DNA from: Chamaesiphon sp. 341R_metabat_111
GTDB lineage: Bacteria > Cyanobacteriota > Cyanobacteriia > Cyanobacteriales > Chamaesiphonaceae
Length of the DNA stretch: 53,239 bases
Direction: 5' to 3'
Assembly: GCA_025351825.1 (NCBI GenBank)
Contig: JANXVE010000037.1
Coordinates: forward strand, 1 to 53,239
The notes beneath the pieces were generated by a model. That model was not told the DNA's origin. It did no database searches and was given only the letters and a program-made list of their open reading frames with translations. Both the position numbers and the translations under genes were made by a program. Of the stretch, positions 1 through 9,497 are shown one piece after another (position 1 is the first letter of the stretch; every line of letters starts with the position of its first letter).

Positions 1-1
1 C

Positions 2-69
2 TGTAGGGGCGTGGTCTTGTGCCCGCCCCTACAGGTTAATTGTGTAGGGGCGTGGTCTTGTGCCCGCCC
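2..69. repeat. Two direct copies of a 27-bp GC-rich repeat
   Basis: Two identical 27-bp copies at 2-28 and 43-69, beginning TGTAGGGGCGTGG and ending TGCCCGCCC, separated by 14 bp. The ends of each copy are roughly complementary (GGGGCG / CGCCC), so each could fold as a small hairpin. Related words occur at 11160-11190 and near 18330 and 18511, so this is an interspersed intergenic family. It lies past the stop of the ABC-F gene at 127 and could act as its transcript end; that role is inferred. Confidence 0.75.
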
Positions 70-126
70 TAGATCTACACCGATCACTAATATTCTGATA
101 CCGATCCAATGTGTGAGTTAATTTAT

Positions 127-2064
127 CTAAGCAAATTCCGCCAACTCTAACCACCGTTCTGTCGTGGTATCGAGGGTTTTATTAAGTTGCTCCAATTTCT
201 TATTCAGCTCCTGAAGCTCACTGTAGCTTGCCTTGGGAGAGTTGGATAATTGATGAGCCAGTTTTACCTTATCAGCTTCTAATTTTGCAACTTGAGTTTC
301 TAGTTTTGTAAATTCCCGCTGCTCCCAGGTTGATAAACGACGTTTTTTCGCTTCTTCTTTGGGTGGTTCTAGCACTGCTACTGGAGCAGCTTTTGCGACT
401 GTCTTTAGATTAGATTGATTTTTAGCTGCCAATTTATCGGCTGTTGCTTCGGCTTGTTTGTAGTCGAGATAAACGGAATAATTGCCTGGATATTCGCGAA
501 TCTTGCCTTCAGGTTCGAGGGCAAATATTTTTTCAACAGTCCGATCGAGGAAGTAGCGATCGTGAGAAACTACAATTACGCAACCGTTAAATTCGGATAG
601 ATATTCTTCCAACACGCCTAATGTTTGAACGTCGAGATCGTTGGTTGGCTCATCGAGGATTAATACATTCGGTGTACTCATCAATACCCGCAATAGGAAC
701 AAGCGGCGTTTTTCACCACCAGAAAGTTTACTAATCGGCGTGTATTGTTGGTTGGGTGTAAATAGGAACCGCTCCAACATTTGGGACGCGCTAATTTGGC
801 TACCGTCGGCGACTTTGACGTACTCGCCCACTTCTTTGATGTAATCGATCGCGCGGAGTTGTTCTGTACCTGCTTCGAGCAAGTCTTCCGAGTGTTGATC
901 GAAGTAACCGATGTGGATGGTGGTACCGATATCTACCGTGCCGCTATCGGGCTGCAATCGTCCCGTACAGATATCCATCAGGGTGGATTTACCAGTACCA
1001 TTTTCGCCGATGATCCCAATCCGATCTTCGGGTGAAAATTCGTAGGTAAAGTCAGAGATTAAAGTGCGATCGTCATAAGCTTTCGATACACCTACAACCT
1101 CGATTACCTTCTTGCCGATTCTGCGTCCAGGAGTTGTAATATCGACCTTTCCAGTTGCCTGCTTAAATTCTTTTTCTTTGAGATCTTCCGCTCGTCCAAT
1201 TCGCGCTTTTTGCTTGGTGCTTCGAGCTTTTGCACCACGTTGAAGCCAAGCTAATTCACGCCGCAGTAGACCTGCATGTTTGCGCTGGGTGCCGACCATT
1301 GACTCTTCGGCAAGAGCTTTCTTTTCTAAGTAATAAGTATAGTTACCACTATAAGTAAAAATATCACCTTGGTCGATTTCAATGATCCGATTGGTAACTT
1401 TATCCAAGAAATATCGATCGTGGGTAATTAATAAGATTGCGCCGCGATAGCGACTCAAATATTCTTGCAACCACTCCACCGACATCGCATCCAAGTGGTT
1501 GGTAGGTTCATCCATTAATAGTGCGTCTGGCTCAGATAATAATGCCGATGCTAGAGCAATTCGTTTACGATATCCTCCCGACAGATCGCCAACTTTTGCC
1601 TCGAAATCTACAATCCCTAACTTAGTCAGAATAATCTTCGCTTTCGTCTCTACCTCCCACGCATTCAGCGCGTCCATCCGCTGCATCACATCCGATAATT
1701 TGTTCAACAATTCAGTTGATTCATTATTCTCTGGATGGGCTAATTTCTCTGATACTTCCTCATACTCCCGCACCAGTTGCATTTGTTCACCACTATCAGC
1801 AAATACCTGTTCTAGTACCGTATGATTTGGATCCATATCTGGCTGCTGGGGTAGATAGATCGTCCGCACGCCAGGATTGAGTAAAATCTGACCACCATCG
1901 ATCGGTTCCAAACCTGCGATCATCTTTAATAGCGTCGATTTACCCGATCCATTCATCCCAATCAAGCCCACTTTGTCCGCCGCATCTAAGCTAAACGATC
2001 CACCTTTGAGAATCTCTTTGATTCCAAAGTCTTTTTTAACTGATTGCAGCGTGAAAATAGTCAT
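127..2064 (-). CDS. uup: ABC-F family ATPase, Uup-type
   Basis: A soluble tandem-ATPase ABC-F protein of 645 residues. Each half has a Walker A (GMNGSGKST at about 36-44; GENGTGKST in the second half), an LSGG signature and a Walker B followed by the switch region (LLMDEPTNHLD, LILDEPTNDLD). There are no membrane segments. The inter-domain linker contains WLQRGAKARSTKQKAR, typical of the Uup branch, and the last ~80 residues are a Lys/Glu/Leu-rich coiled coil like the Uup DNA-binding tail. ABC-F proteins act on ribosomes or, for Uup, also on branched DNA intermediates; which applies here is not shown. The frame is open upstream to 2235, but homologues begin at MTIFTLQSVKKDFG, so the ATG at 2064 was chosen. 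The gene is divergent from the Uma2 gene. Confidence 0.9.
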   Translation of the reverse strand: MTIFTLQSVKKDFGIKEILKGGSFSLDAADKVGLIGMNGSGKSTLLKMIAGLEPIDGGQILLNPGVRTIYLPQQPDMDPNHTVLEQVFADSGEQMQLVREYEEVSEKLAHPENNESTELLNKLSDVMQRMDALNAWEVETKAKIILTKLGIVDFEAKVGDLSGGYRKRIALASALLSEPDALLMDEPTNHLDAMSVEWLQEYLSRYRGAILLITHDRYFLDKVTNRIIEIDQGDIFTYSGNYTYYLEKKALAEESMVGTQRKHAGLLRRELAWLQRGAKARSTKQKARIGRAEDLKEKEFKQATGKVDITTPGRRIGKKVIEVVGVSKAYDDRTLISDFTYEFSPEDRIGIIGENGTGKSTLMDICTGRLQPDSGTVDIGTTIHIGYFDQHSEDLLEAGTEQLRAIDYIKEVGEYVKVADGSQISASQMLERFLFTPNQQYTPISKLSGGEKRRLFLLRVLMSTPNVLILDEPTNDLDVQTLGVLEEYLSEFNGCVIVVSHDRYFLDRTVEKIFALEPEGKIREYPGNYSVYLDYKQAEATADKLAAKNQSNLKTVAKAAPVAVLEPPKEEAKKRRLSTWEQREFTKLETQVAKLEADKVKLAHQLSNSPKASYSELQELNKKLEQLNKTLDTTTERWLELAEFA

Positions 2065-2310
2065 AATCTGGGCTTTAGGTTTTGGTGCTCTAGGCTGTAG
2101 GTTTTGGGCAAAATAGTCAATGCTCAACACACACAATAGCTTCTCACTCAGTTTTTGAGCATGCGCCGTAAGCTGAGTGGGATAGTTATCATTGTATGTC
2201 GATCGAGCGCGTTGATGCGGGTTATTGCCTAACATCCAAGCTTACTCACCAGATCGATTCTAGGCTTGATACAATGTACTCAGTCCTCGCCATGTAGGAG
2301 TATTGCTTCG

Positions 2311-2895
2311 ATGACCTTATCAACAGTAGTAGTAACGCATCCTCGATTTGAATCTTTTGAGGAATATTTAGATTATACAGATGATAATAATCGGCTGTAT
2401 GAATTATTTAATGGGGAATTAATTGTAGTGCCGCCAGAATCAGGATTTAATATCAGCATTGCAACTAACCTGCTCATGTATTTCGCTCAGACATTCGGTC
2501 ATCTACGAGTGCGTGGACATGGCTTAGAGTTGGAGGTCAATGGCGAACCCCGCAATCGTTATCCCGATCTGACAATTATCAAAACAGAGCACATTGAACA
2601 ATTGCGCGATCGAAATACCATCAGGCTGCAAATGGTACCACCAGACTTGGTTGTAGAAGTAGTTAGTCCTGGTAATTTGCAACGAGATAGAGACTATATT
2701 GCCAAACGAAATCAATATCAGGATCGAGATATTCCTAGCTACTGGATTGTCGATCCCCAGGTCAAAGAGATTACGGTTTTAACATTGACAGCAGCAGGAT
2801 ATCAACCACAAATTTATCGAGGAAACGATCGGTTAAAATTCCAGGATACACTGCTGGAATTGAGTGCCGATGATATCCTTTCTGCTGGTTGCTAG
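2311..2895 (+). CDS. Uma2 family (DUF820) restriction-endonuclease-like protein
   Basis: A 194-residue protein of the Uma2/DUF820 family, which has a PD-(D/E)XK-like fold and is highly expanded in cyanobacteria; its cellular role is not established. Typical features are the N-terminal FEEYLDYTDDNNRLYELFNGEL block, the NRYPDLTII strand carrying the acidic active-site residue, PPDLVVEVVSPGN (Asp and Glu-Val-Val-Ser) and a YWIVDPQ motif near the end. The ATG at 2311 is preferred over the upstream in-frame start at 2266 because the family starts near MTLSTVVV and a TAGGAG ribosome site lies about 10 bases before it. Confidence 0.88.
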   Translation: MTLSTVVVTHPRFESFEEYLDYTDDNNRLYELFNGELIVVPPESGFNISIATNLLMYFAQTFGHLRVRGHGLELEVNGEPRNRYPDLTIIKTEHIEQLRDRNTIRLQMVPPDLVVEVVSPGNLQRDRDYIAKRNQYQDRDIPSYWIVDPQVKEITVLTLTAAGYQPQIYRGNDRLKFQDTLLELSADDILSAGC

Positions 2896-2926
2896 TAATT
2901 TACACAAATTGTAAAACACAAATCTT

Positions 2927-3235
2927 ATGTTAGCCTCAACTTACAAGATCTTAATAGAGCAAACCGCTGATGGACAATCTTCTGCGACGGTCTTAGAACT
3001 TCCTGATTGCAAAGTCGTTGCAATCACTCCTGAAGAAGCTATGAATCAAGTTCAGGTTCGCCTCACTGAACGATTGGCTACAGCTCAAATTGTCTCGATC
3101 GAAATTCCAGCTCCTCAGTCTCAAAATCCTTGGATTGAGTTCGCAGGTATTTTTAAGGACGATCCAGATTTCGCAGAGATTGCTCAAGCTATTAGAGAAG
3201 AACGTCTTTCAACTGAGGATGAAATCTCATCATGA
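2927..3235 (+). CDS. Putative antitoxin of a PIN-toxin pair
   Basis: A 102-residue acidic protein with no family I can name. The N-terminal part (YKILIEQTADGQSSATVLELPDC) has the alternating strand pattern of HicB-like/DUF1902 folds, and the C-terminal third (FKDDPDFAEIAQAIREERLS) is an acidic helix of the type antitoxins use to cover a toxin. Its TGA stop overlaps the ATG of the downstream PIN-domain gene (ATGA, 3232-3235), the usual coupling in toxin-antitoxin operons. The antitoxin role is inferred from this context. It lacks an obvious ribbon-helix-helix or AbrB DNA-binding motif. Confidence 0.65.
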   Translation: MLASTYKILIEQTADGQSSATVLELPDCKVVAITPEEAMNQVQVRLTERLATAQIVSIEIPAPQSQNPWIEFAGIFKDDPDFAEIAQAIREERLSTEDEISS

Positions 3236-3660
3236 GTCTTTGGATTTTAGATACTGACACTGTTTCTCTGTTTTTAGAAGGAAATTCACTTATCAGTGAA
3301 CGAGCTGGATCTAAATTTCCTGATATTGCTATTTCCATTATCACTGTCCAAGAGATTTTTAATGGTTGGGCTGGTCGGATTAATGACCCATCGCAATCAC
3401 ACCAACTGGTTTACCTCTATACTAAGCTCTGGCGAACAACAGAATTTTTTAAGAAGGTTACCATACTCAACTTTACGGAAACAGCTCAAGTCTGTCATCA
3501 AAATCTATTAATTGAACATAAACAGTTGGCAAAGAAGCGAATGGAAAAAGATCTGAGAATTGCTGCTATCGCTCTTGCTAATAATGGCATTATGGTAACT
3601 CGTAATCACAAAGATTTCTCGCTAATTCCTGGCTTGCAAACAGAAGATTGGGCAATCTGA
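3232..3660 (+). CDS. vapC: PIN-domain (VapC-type) ribonuclease toxin
   Basis: A 142-residue PIN-domain protein. The magnesium-binding acidic residues can be placed: Asp7 in WILDTDTVS, Glu41 in ITVQEIFNG, Asp107 in KDLRIAAIAL and Asp128 in TRNHKDF. VapC-type toxins cleave tRNA or rRNA and are held inactive by the partner encoded just upstream. The four-base ATGA overlap indicates translational coupling with that partner. All four catalytic positions are present and the length matches the family, so the protein looks intact. Confidence 0.88.
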   Translation: MSLWILDTDTVSLFLEGNSLISERAGSKFPDIAISIITVQEIFNGWAGRINDPSQSHQLVYLYTKLWRTTEFFKKVTILNFTETAQVCHQNLLIEHKQLAKKRMEKDLRIAAIALANNGIMVTRNHKDFSLIPGLQTEDWAI

Positions 3661-3784
3661 GATAAATTGACAGCAGCTATCGCTGAGGGCGAGCAGTGTC
3701 AAGCAATGGTTGAAAACCCACTCAATTCAAGCGAAGATATGCCGTGAACTGAATGGGTTAATTATTATTTTAGATAGATTAATC

Positions 3785-5548
3785 TCAGCCTTTACCAGTC
3801 TGTAACCACTGAGCAAATCCCGCAGGTGCTTGAACTTGGCTGAGAATGGTGCGGAGAGCGTCGCCTTCGAGGACTTCTCGATCGAGCAACGCTTTTGTAG
3901 TGGATTCTAGCAGCTCCCGATTGTGCTCCAAGATGGCTTTAGCCATGCTGTTGGCACCGTCGATCGTTTGTTTAATCAGTCGATCGATCTCAATTGCGAC
4001 ATCACCACTAACAGCCCGACGAGTATTGGTATCTCCATCTAAGAACTGGGAGTTATTGCCAGCAAAAGCAATCGGTCCCAAAGTATCGCTCATCCCGTAG
4101 AGAGTAATCGCTTTTTCGGCGAGGTTAGTTGCTTTTTGGATGTCGTCGCTGGCACCTGTAGATACTTTGCCAAACACTACAGATTCCGCCGCCCGTCCGC
4201 CCAAGAGCGTCGCGATTTGACCGCGAATTTCGTCTTCCATCATTAGGAACCGATCTTCATCTGGCATTTGCAGCGTATAACCCAGGGCACCTACACCACG
4301 GGGGACGATCGAGATTTTCTCAACTTTACCGCGTCCGGTTATCAAGGCACCGACGAGAGCATGTCCGACTTCATGATAGGCGACGGTCTGCCGTTCGATC
4401 GGATTCAATACCCGCGAACGCTTTTCTAAACCGACCAATACCCGCTCGAATGCTAGCTCAAAGTCAGCCATCAACACTGCTTGGCGATTGTTCCGCGCTG
4501 CCATCAAAGCTGCTTCATTGACAAGGTTTGCCAAATCCGCTCCGGTTAAACCCGCCGTGCGCGCTGCTAATAATTCTAGATCGACATCCTCGCCCAACTT
4601 GACATTATTGGCATGGACAGTGAGAATCTGTGCTCTACCCAATCGATCTGGGCGGTCAACCACGACTTGTCGATCGAATCGACCTGGACGGCGCAAAGCT
4701 GGATCGAGGACTTCAGGGCGATTTGTGGCGGCAATCAGGATTATACCAGTGTTGCCGTCGAAGCCGTCCATCTCGGTGAGTAATTGATTGAGAGTTTGTT
4801 CGCGCTCATCGTTACCACCACTGGGATTCATGCCATTGCCGCGTGACTTACCGATCGCATCTAGCTCATCGATGAAGATGATACAAGGAGCTTGACGCTT
4901 GGCTTTGTCAAATAAATCCCGCACTCGTGAGGCACCCACGCCGACAAACATTTCGACAAATTCCGAGCCAGACATACTCAAGAATGGCACCCCAGCCTCA
5001 CCCGCCACCGCTTTGGCGAGGAGCGTTTTGCCCGTACCTGGAGGGCCGACTAGTAATACACCTTTAGGAATTTTGGCTCCGAGACGGGTGTATTTGTCAC
5101 TATTTTTGAGAAAATCGACGACTTCTTGCAGTTCTTGCTTGGCTTCATCGACTCCAGCAACATCGGCAAATTTAACGCCAGTTTTTCCTTGAGTATAAGT
5201 TCTCGCTTTGCTTTTGCCCACGCCCATTACTCCGCTGCTACCTTCAGTGTATTTGAGCAGCAAAGCACCAGCACCAACTGCGACTAATGGTGGTAAAACA
5301 ACAGCTAGTAGTGTGCCCAACCAGGAGTCGGATGGAGGATTTTGAATTGTATATTCTACGCCATTTGCTGTTAATAGATCTGGCAAGCTTTCCGCAAGTA
5401 AATCAGGGATAGTGAAATAAGTTTCTGCACTATTTTCGTGACCAACGGTATACTCAATCCGGCTAGGGCTAATTGTTACCTTCGTAACTCGATTGGTTTT
5501 AACTGCTGCTAGAAAATCACCGTAAGCCTGTTGGGAAATAGTTGCCAT
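3785..5548 (-). CDS. ftsH: ATP-dependent zinc metalloprotease FtsH, single-membrane-segment form
   Basis: Membrane AAA+ protease that degrades damaged membrane and soluble proteins. From the ATG at 5548 it has 587 residues. In order: an FtsH extracytoplasmic-type domain (about 5-70), one hydrophobic segment (about 76-100), the AAA module with Walker A GPPGTGKT (168-175), Walker B IIFIDE (223-228) and second region of homology [21 protein letters not shown], and the peptidase with the zinc site HEVGH (392-396). The usual first membrane helix is missing: the protein starts directly with [16 protein letters not shown]. The frame is open upstream to a TTG at 5587, but the added residues ([13 protein letters not shown]) are too short for a full helix. 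It may pair with another FtsH subunit in a hetero-hexamer; that is inference. Confidence 0.93.
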   Translation of the reverse strand: MATISQQAYGDFLAAVKTNRVTKVTISPSRIEYTVGHENSAETYFTIPDLLAESLPDLLTANGVEYTIQNPPSDSWLGTLLAVVLPPLVAVGAGALLLKYTEGSSGVMGVGKSKARTYTQGKTGVKFADVAGVDEAKQELQEVVDFLKNSDKYTRLGAKIPKGVLLVGPPGTGKTLLAKAVAGEAGVPFLSMSGSEFVEMFVGVGASRVRDLFDKAKRQAPCIIFIDELDAIGKSRGNGMNPSGGNDEREQTLNQLLTEMDGFDGNTGIILIAATNRPEVLDPALRRPGRFDRQVVVDRPDRLGRAQILTVHANNVKLGEDVDLELLAARTAGLTGADLANLVNEAALMAARNNRQAVLMADFELAFERVLVGLEKRSRVLNPIERQTVAYHEVGHALVGALITGRGKVEKISIVPRGVGALGYTLQMPDEDRFLMMEDEIRGQIATLLGGRAAESVVFGKVSTGASDDIQKATNLAEKAITLYGMSDTLGPIAFAGNNSQFLDGDTNTRRAVSGDVAIEIDRLIKQTIDGANSMAKAILEHNRELLESTTKALLDREVLEGDALRTILSQVQAPAGFAQWLQTGKG

Positions 5549-5799
5549 CGTTTTATAAATAAAAGAGGAGATGGAGAGTAATACCAAATCTAGGTAACAG
5601 TTAAGCGTTCGACTATTAATGTATTCGAGATAGCTGTTGCTGATGTCTTTATATTAGGCGATGGGATGAGCCAACAGAAGTCGTGGTGCTACTCTAAATC
5701 TGGCGGTAAACCACACTAATAGAATCGCTTGGCGTACCAAGCAATTGCCTCAAGACAGTGCCAGCATTGCAAAGTATCTATTTAGCCTAGGCCTAAAGC

Positions 5800-6156
5800 C
5801 TAACTCGCATAGGTCACACTTGCAGCGACTTCATTCAACCAGGCATCTTGACTGACTGCATAAGCAATTCCAATCCCCGCAAAGGCATTTGCAACAAAAC
5901 TTTTCTCAGTAAATTTGTAATTGATATGATTGGCGATCGACCAAATAAATACCGAAAATCCAAATACAATTAATAACGTGATCGTGAACGAAAGTGCTAA
6001 AATCTGGCTATCTCCTTGATTGGCATCTGCAACCCAAATCTTTGACCAATGGGAAGCAACCTTCCAGACAAAAACTCTACTGGCAGTACAGATATAGGCA
6101 CCACTAAAGTAGGCAATGATTCCAGGGATACATTCGAGAGAACTGGGTTTAGACAT
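5800..6156 (-). CDS. Small membrane protein of unknown function
   Basis: A 118-residue protein that I do not recognise. It has hydrophobic stretches near residues 10-30 (IIAYFSGAYICTASRVFVW) and 55-78 (ILALSFTITLLIVFGFSVFIW), and a C-terminal region rich in Ala/Val. The ATG at 6156 (MSKPSSLECIPG) was chosen over the longer frame starting at 6198, whose extra residues look like read-through of the leader. It precedes the small gene group 6264-8825 on the same strand. A short GCTTGG/CCAAGC hairpin lies downstream, between this gene and ftsH. Confidence 0.5.
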   Translation of the reverse strand: MSKPSSLECIPGIIAYFSGAYICTASRVFVWKVASHWSKIWVADANQGDSQILALSFTITLLIVFGFSVFIWSIANHINYKFTEKSFVANAFAGIGIAYAVSQDAWLNEVAASVTYAS

Positions 6157-6263
6157 GAGAGTTTGGGGATATGCTCGTGTTAGAAAATAGATCCACACAG
6201 AATATAGCTATTACTTGGATCGGTAATTTCACTTACATATTATTATTCCCAAATTACTAGCTA

Positions 6264-6536
6264 CTATCGCCATCGATCGCGTTCTAGATCGTAAATAGCT
6301 TTTTCCCAATGCCAATCGGCAGATTTATCTGGATATCGGAGTCGAGATTGTTGGATTAGGCGATGAGCCGTCTTGTGCTTGCCACCCAGGAGCTTTAATA
6401 GTTTACGCTCTAGTTGTGGCTGTTGCGGCCGAAAGTTGCGACTGGTGTTGTCTCGTCTACCCAACCCGATTTGGTTACGTTGTCGCCAAGCAAAAAATAG
6501 TAAACAGATTCCGAGCAAAATCGCAGCACTAGCCAT
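6264..6536 (-). CDS. Small conserved membrane-anchored protein, hypothetical
   Basis: A 90-residue protein with a single N-terminal hydrophobic segment (ASAAILLGICLLFFAWRQR, residues 2-20). A basic, glutamine-rich cytoplasmic part follows (NFRPQQPQLERKLLKLLGG), ending in WHWEKAIYDLERDRWR. The KLLKLLGG...AHRLIQQSRLRYPDKSADWHWEKAIYDLERDR pattern resembles small cyanobacterial proteins of unknown function. It sits on the same strand between the DUF2330 gene and the 118-residue membrane protein. No function is proposed. Confidence 0.6.
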   Translation of the reverse strand: MASAAILLGICLLFFAWRQRNQIGLGRRDNTSRNFRPQQPQLERKLLKLLGGKHKTAHRLIQQSRLRYPDKSADWHWEKAIYDLERDRWR

Positions 6537-6637
6537 AAATTAAATTTTGATGTCTAAGATTAAATCCTAATGCCACAACTACTCTAGCTGAAGATCTGAG
6601 TATTCTCAATCCGTGAGAATACTCAGAGCCCCATCGA

Positions 6638-8020
6638 TTACTTATTGTTCCAAATATTCTGCCAAAATGGACTCTTGGCATCAGATTTAGGTGGGACAGT
6701 TGGAAAATCGATCTTGCTATTGATATCGCGAATACTCCATCCAGTTAGATTTGCCAGATTACTCGCTGCCTGTTCTAAGCGGGGACGCAGAGCTTGTTGA
6801 TATTTCTTACCAGCATCACAACTGAGATTGCCTTTGAATGGATGATTCATCACATAACGACCTTGGAAATTTTCTTGGTTGCCAGTTTCTTGAAACATCA
6901 GATCTTCAGGGAATTTATCGCGCGTATATCGAACGTGGATGCGGGTGATAAAAGCATTACTAGCAGGCATCGGACGGCGAAATGATGGATTTACAGGCAT
7001 ACTTTCACCATTATTTCCCCAAAATACTCCCGCATCTTTTAGTTCTGTTGCTGTTGGTGGCTCACTCGAACAAGGATCGCAGTTGCCAGTATCCCAGGCG
7101 TATTCCAAGAAGGCTACTTTCTTCTGTTCGCGCTCATATACTTTTTGGAATGCTGCTTTATAAAAGCTGCCAAACTCCGACTTAACATATTCAGGTATCT
7201 CCGTGCCAGTGGGGATTTTGACTGTCCGATAGTTAGTAAGTTCGGCACGTCCTTTGGGTGAAAGAACGTAGACAACTAAATCCTGTTCGCCACGGGAATT
7301 GATCATACCCAACCGAATTGGCAGCATGAATTTAGGCGACTGATAGGCGATTTGGAGCGGACGCAATACTTTTCCGCCAATTTTATTGAATTCTTTAATA
7401 TTTATTTTAGCAACAAAGAATTTGAGCTTTTGTTTGATATATGGACTGAGTAATTCACTGGCACCCTTGGGAATGTTATAACCACTCCGCTGTAACCATG
7501 TTTCTAGTCCATTTGATTCTTTGGCACTGAGAATGACGATCTCATATTCATTAACTTTGAAGCGGTCTTCAACTGTAACACCCAGCTCGGCACTAGATTT
7601 TTTTGCCATTGTCGCAGGTGCCGATTGTGAGTTCGGAACACCGCCAGCCAGACTATCTAAATTAACTGATTCTGCAATCGAACAAGGATCTGGGTCAAAA
7701 TATTCAACTAATCTTGGTTGGCTAAATGCATCTAATTTATCAATTGTCGAGCGTTTACCGACATGCACTTGTTCTCGTTTAATTGCTACCGGAACGGGCA
7801 CCACCATTGCAAAATCTTTGATAGCTCCTTGAAAGTCATTTGCCATCGTGAGGATGGTTTTGTCGCCATTTCGAGCAATTACTACCTGGGAAGCTTTATT
7901 AAATAATTTGGCATCGGCACCGCCAACATAAAAGCCACAAAAAGCGATCGCTTGAGTCGCACAAGTCAGCACGAGCATACAGGCAAGGCAGAGACTAATA
8001 ATGATTCTAGATATTTTCAT
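6638..8020 (-). CDS. DUF2330 domain-containing exported protein
   Basis: A 460-residue protein with a clear signal peptide (residues 1-26, ending ATQAIA before FCGFYVGG). The start of the mature part, CGFYVGGADAKLFNKASQVVIAR, is diagnostic of DUF2330, a family of exported proteins of unknown function. The central part contains VVPVPVAI and several paired cysteines (CDPCSSEPP), suggesting a folded extracytoplasmic domain with disulphides. The gene starts within the end of the RnfD-like gene (14-bp overlap, 8007-8020), so the two are almost certainly cotranscribed. This suggests the protein works next to that membrane protein, possibly in an envelope redox complex; that is inference. Confidence 0.85.
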   Translation of the reverse strand: MKISRIIISLCLACMLVLTCATQAIAFCGFYVGGADAKLFNKASQVVIARNGDKTILTMANDFQGAIKDFAMVVPVPVAIKREQVHVGKRSTIDKLDAFSQPRLVEYFDPDPCSIAESVNLDSLAGGVPNSQSAPATMAKKSSAELGVTVEDRFKVNEYEIVILSAKESNGLETWLQRSGYNIPKGASELLSPYIKQKLKFFVAKINIKEFNKIGGKVLRPLQIAYQSPKFMLPIRLGMINSRGEQDLVVYVLSPKGRAELTNYRTVKIPTGTEIPEYVKSEFGSFYKAAFQKVYEREQKKVAFLEYAWDTGNCDPCSSEPPTATELKDAGVFWGNNGESMPVNPSFRRPMPASNAFITRIHVRYTRDKFPEDLMFQETGNQENFQGRYVMNHPFKGNLSCDAGKKYQQALRPRLEQAASNLANLTGWSIRDINSKIDFPTVPPKSDAKSPFWQNIWNNK

Positions 8021-8825
8021 GTTGATTGTTGTCTGAACTTAAATACCAATTGAACTGAGGTGCTGTCCCGATCTTATCGAACAGAATTGTCAGCGGTGAG
8101 ATTGTAAACAGAGCAATAAATATTGCTTCATTAATGTAAAAGTAATTACGCAAAATAAATGCTAATCCGGCGATCGATCCAGCCCAGACAATTCGAGCCG
8201 ATCGATCGTTGGGAATCGATCGCGGGTCGGTAATCATAAACAAGGTAAATAATAGCAGCGAACCGCTCATTAGTTTATGCAGGGATACATCCCATGTCCA
8301 GCCCAGCCAGATATTTCTACCGATTTCTAGTGCTGCATATGTACTGAAAAAAGTGAGGCTAGTATCCCAGCGACCTACGCGCTTGAGCACTATGCCTCCG
8401 AAACCAATAAACAAGAGTAAATACCACCAATCATCACCCCATTGTCCTGGGGAAATCCAGGCATCAGGAGTTAAAATTAAGGCAGTAATAATCCCGAAAT
8501 TAGCTGGATTGAACCAATGTTTATTACCACTGGTAAAGATAAACTTACTGGCGATCGCTAGCATCGCAGCTAAGATCATCGTACTCACTCGATCGGCACG
8601 CAATAGCAATGCTAACCCCAGGCTAGTAATTAGGGCACTCTTGAGTGCGAGCAGAGGATTTTCGACAGGTTTAAATACAATTGTTAGGACTAGTTGGGTC
8701 AGACAACATGTTGTAATTAGAACTAGAATCAATTCTGGTCTAACCGACCAATCCCTGGTCGTAATTCCTAATCCCAAAAACGTAGCTAAAAAGAAGATCT
8801 GATAATCCCGCGAGTCGGCGAACAT
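8007..8825 (-). CDS. RnfD/NqrB-like integral membrane protein
   Basis: A 272-residue polytopic protein with about eight to nine hydrophobic segments. The NPANFGIITAL and ITDPRSIPNDRSARI motifs match the RnfD/NqrB/RnfABCDGE subunit D family, in which the second region lies by the flavin-attachment site. It is shorter than canonical RnfD (about 350 residues). No other rnf/nqr subunit is present in the window, so this is a stand-alone relative rather than a sodium-pumping complex. Its stop lies inside the DUF2330 gene downstream. The ATG at 8825 has no strong ribosome site. A transport or electron-transfer role is inferred from the family only. Confidence 0.8.
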   Translation of the reverse strand: MFADSRDYQIFFLATFLGLGITTRDWSVRPELILVLITTCCLTQLVLTIVFKPVENPLLALKSALITSLGLALLLRADRVSTMILAAMLAIASKFIFTSGNKHWFNPANFGIITALILTPDAWISPGQWGDDWWYLLLFIGFGGIVLKRVGRWDTSLTFFSTYAALEIGRNIWLGWTWDVSLHKLMSGSLLLFTLFMITDPRSIPNDRSARIVWAGSIAGLAFILRNYFYINEAIFIALFTISPLTILFDKIGTAPQFNWYLSSDNNQHENI

Positions 8826-8926
8826 ATTTTTGGTCGTGATGATGCTGTCATTTAAGATACAAGCTTTGGCGATCGAGTTCCCTAGTTATGATAAATAACT
8901 TTAGATTCCAATTTTACAGATAAGCT

Positions 8927-9430
8927 ATGGATGAATTGAGCGTAAATAATAATCCAGCCGGAGCAACTCACTCGGCTCATTTCCCAGCATTGAAACGAAT
9001 GCGCCAGTTGAGTCAATTGCTCGATGGGGCAATTGCGATTCCAGGTACCAAACAGCGAATTGGCATCGATCCAATTTTGGGATTGATTCCTGGTGGTGGC
9101 GATACGGTGAGTGCGGCATTATCTGGATACATTATTGTTGAAGCTGCCCGCATGGGCTTACCACGCAAAGCATTGATTCAGATGGTAATGAATCTGGCGA
9201 TAGATACGGTAGTTGGTTCGGTGCCAGTAGTCGGCGATATCTTCGATGTGGTTTCCAAAGCCAACTTCCGCAATATGCAAATTGTCGAAAGTCATGTAAA
9301 AATACCCCTAGTTCGCACCAAACCCGATCGATTGTTCATTGGTTTATTAATCATTGGACTAATTACTTTTGCGCTAGCTGTTGGCTTTATCACCGTTGCG
9401 ATTTGGAAGTTTGTGTTGAATTTAATCTGA
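8927..9430 (+). CDS. DUF4112 domain-containing membrane protein
   Basis: A 167-residue protein of the DUF4112 family. Family hallmarks are RMRQLSQLLDGAIAIPGT, GIDPILGLIPGGGDTVSA and MNLAIDTVVGSVPVVGDIFDVVSKAN, followed by a hydrophobic C-terminal helix (FIGLLIIGLITFALAVGFI, about 141-160). The Gly/Pro-rich loops suggest a small membrane-embedded protein; the function is unknown. It is transcribed in the same direction as the DUF2996 gene, 67 bases downstream. Confidence 0.85.
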   Translation: MDELSVNNNPAGATHSAHFPALKRMRQLSQLLDGAIAIPGTKQRIGIDPILGLIPGGGDTVSAALSGYIIVEAARMGLPRKALIQMVMNLAIDTVVGSVPVVGDIFDVVSKANFRNMQIVESHVKIPLVRTKPDRLFIGLLIIGLITFALAVGFITVAIWKFVLNLI

Positions 9431-9497
9431 GTAGTCGATCTCCCTCGCAATGGTTGCGGTAAAATAAGGGTTGAAAGTTCCTGGCAATCGATCGATT

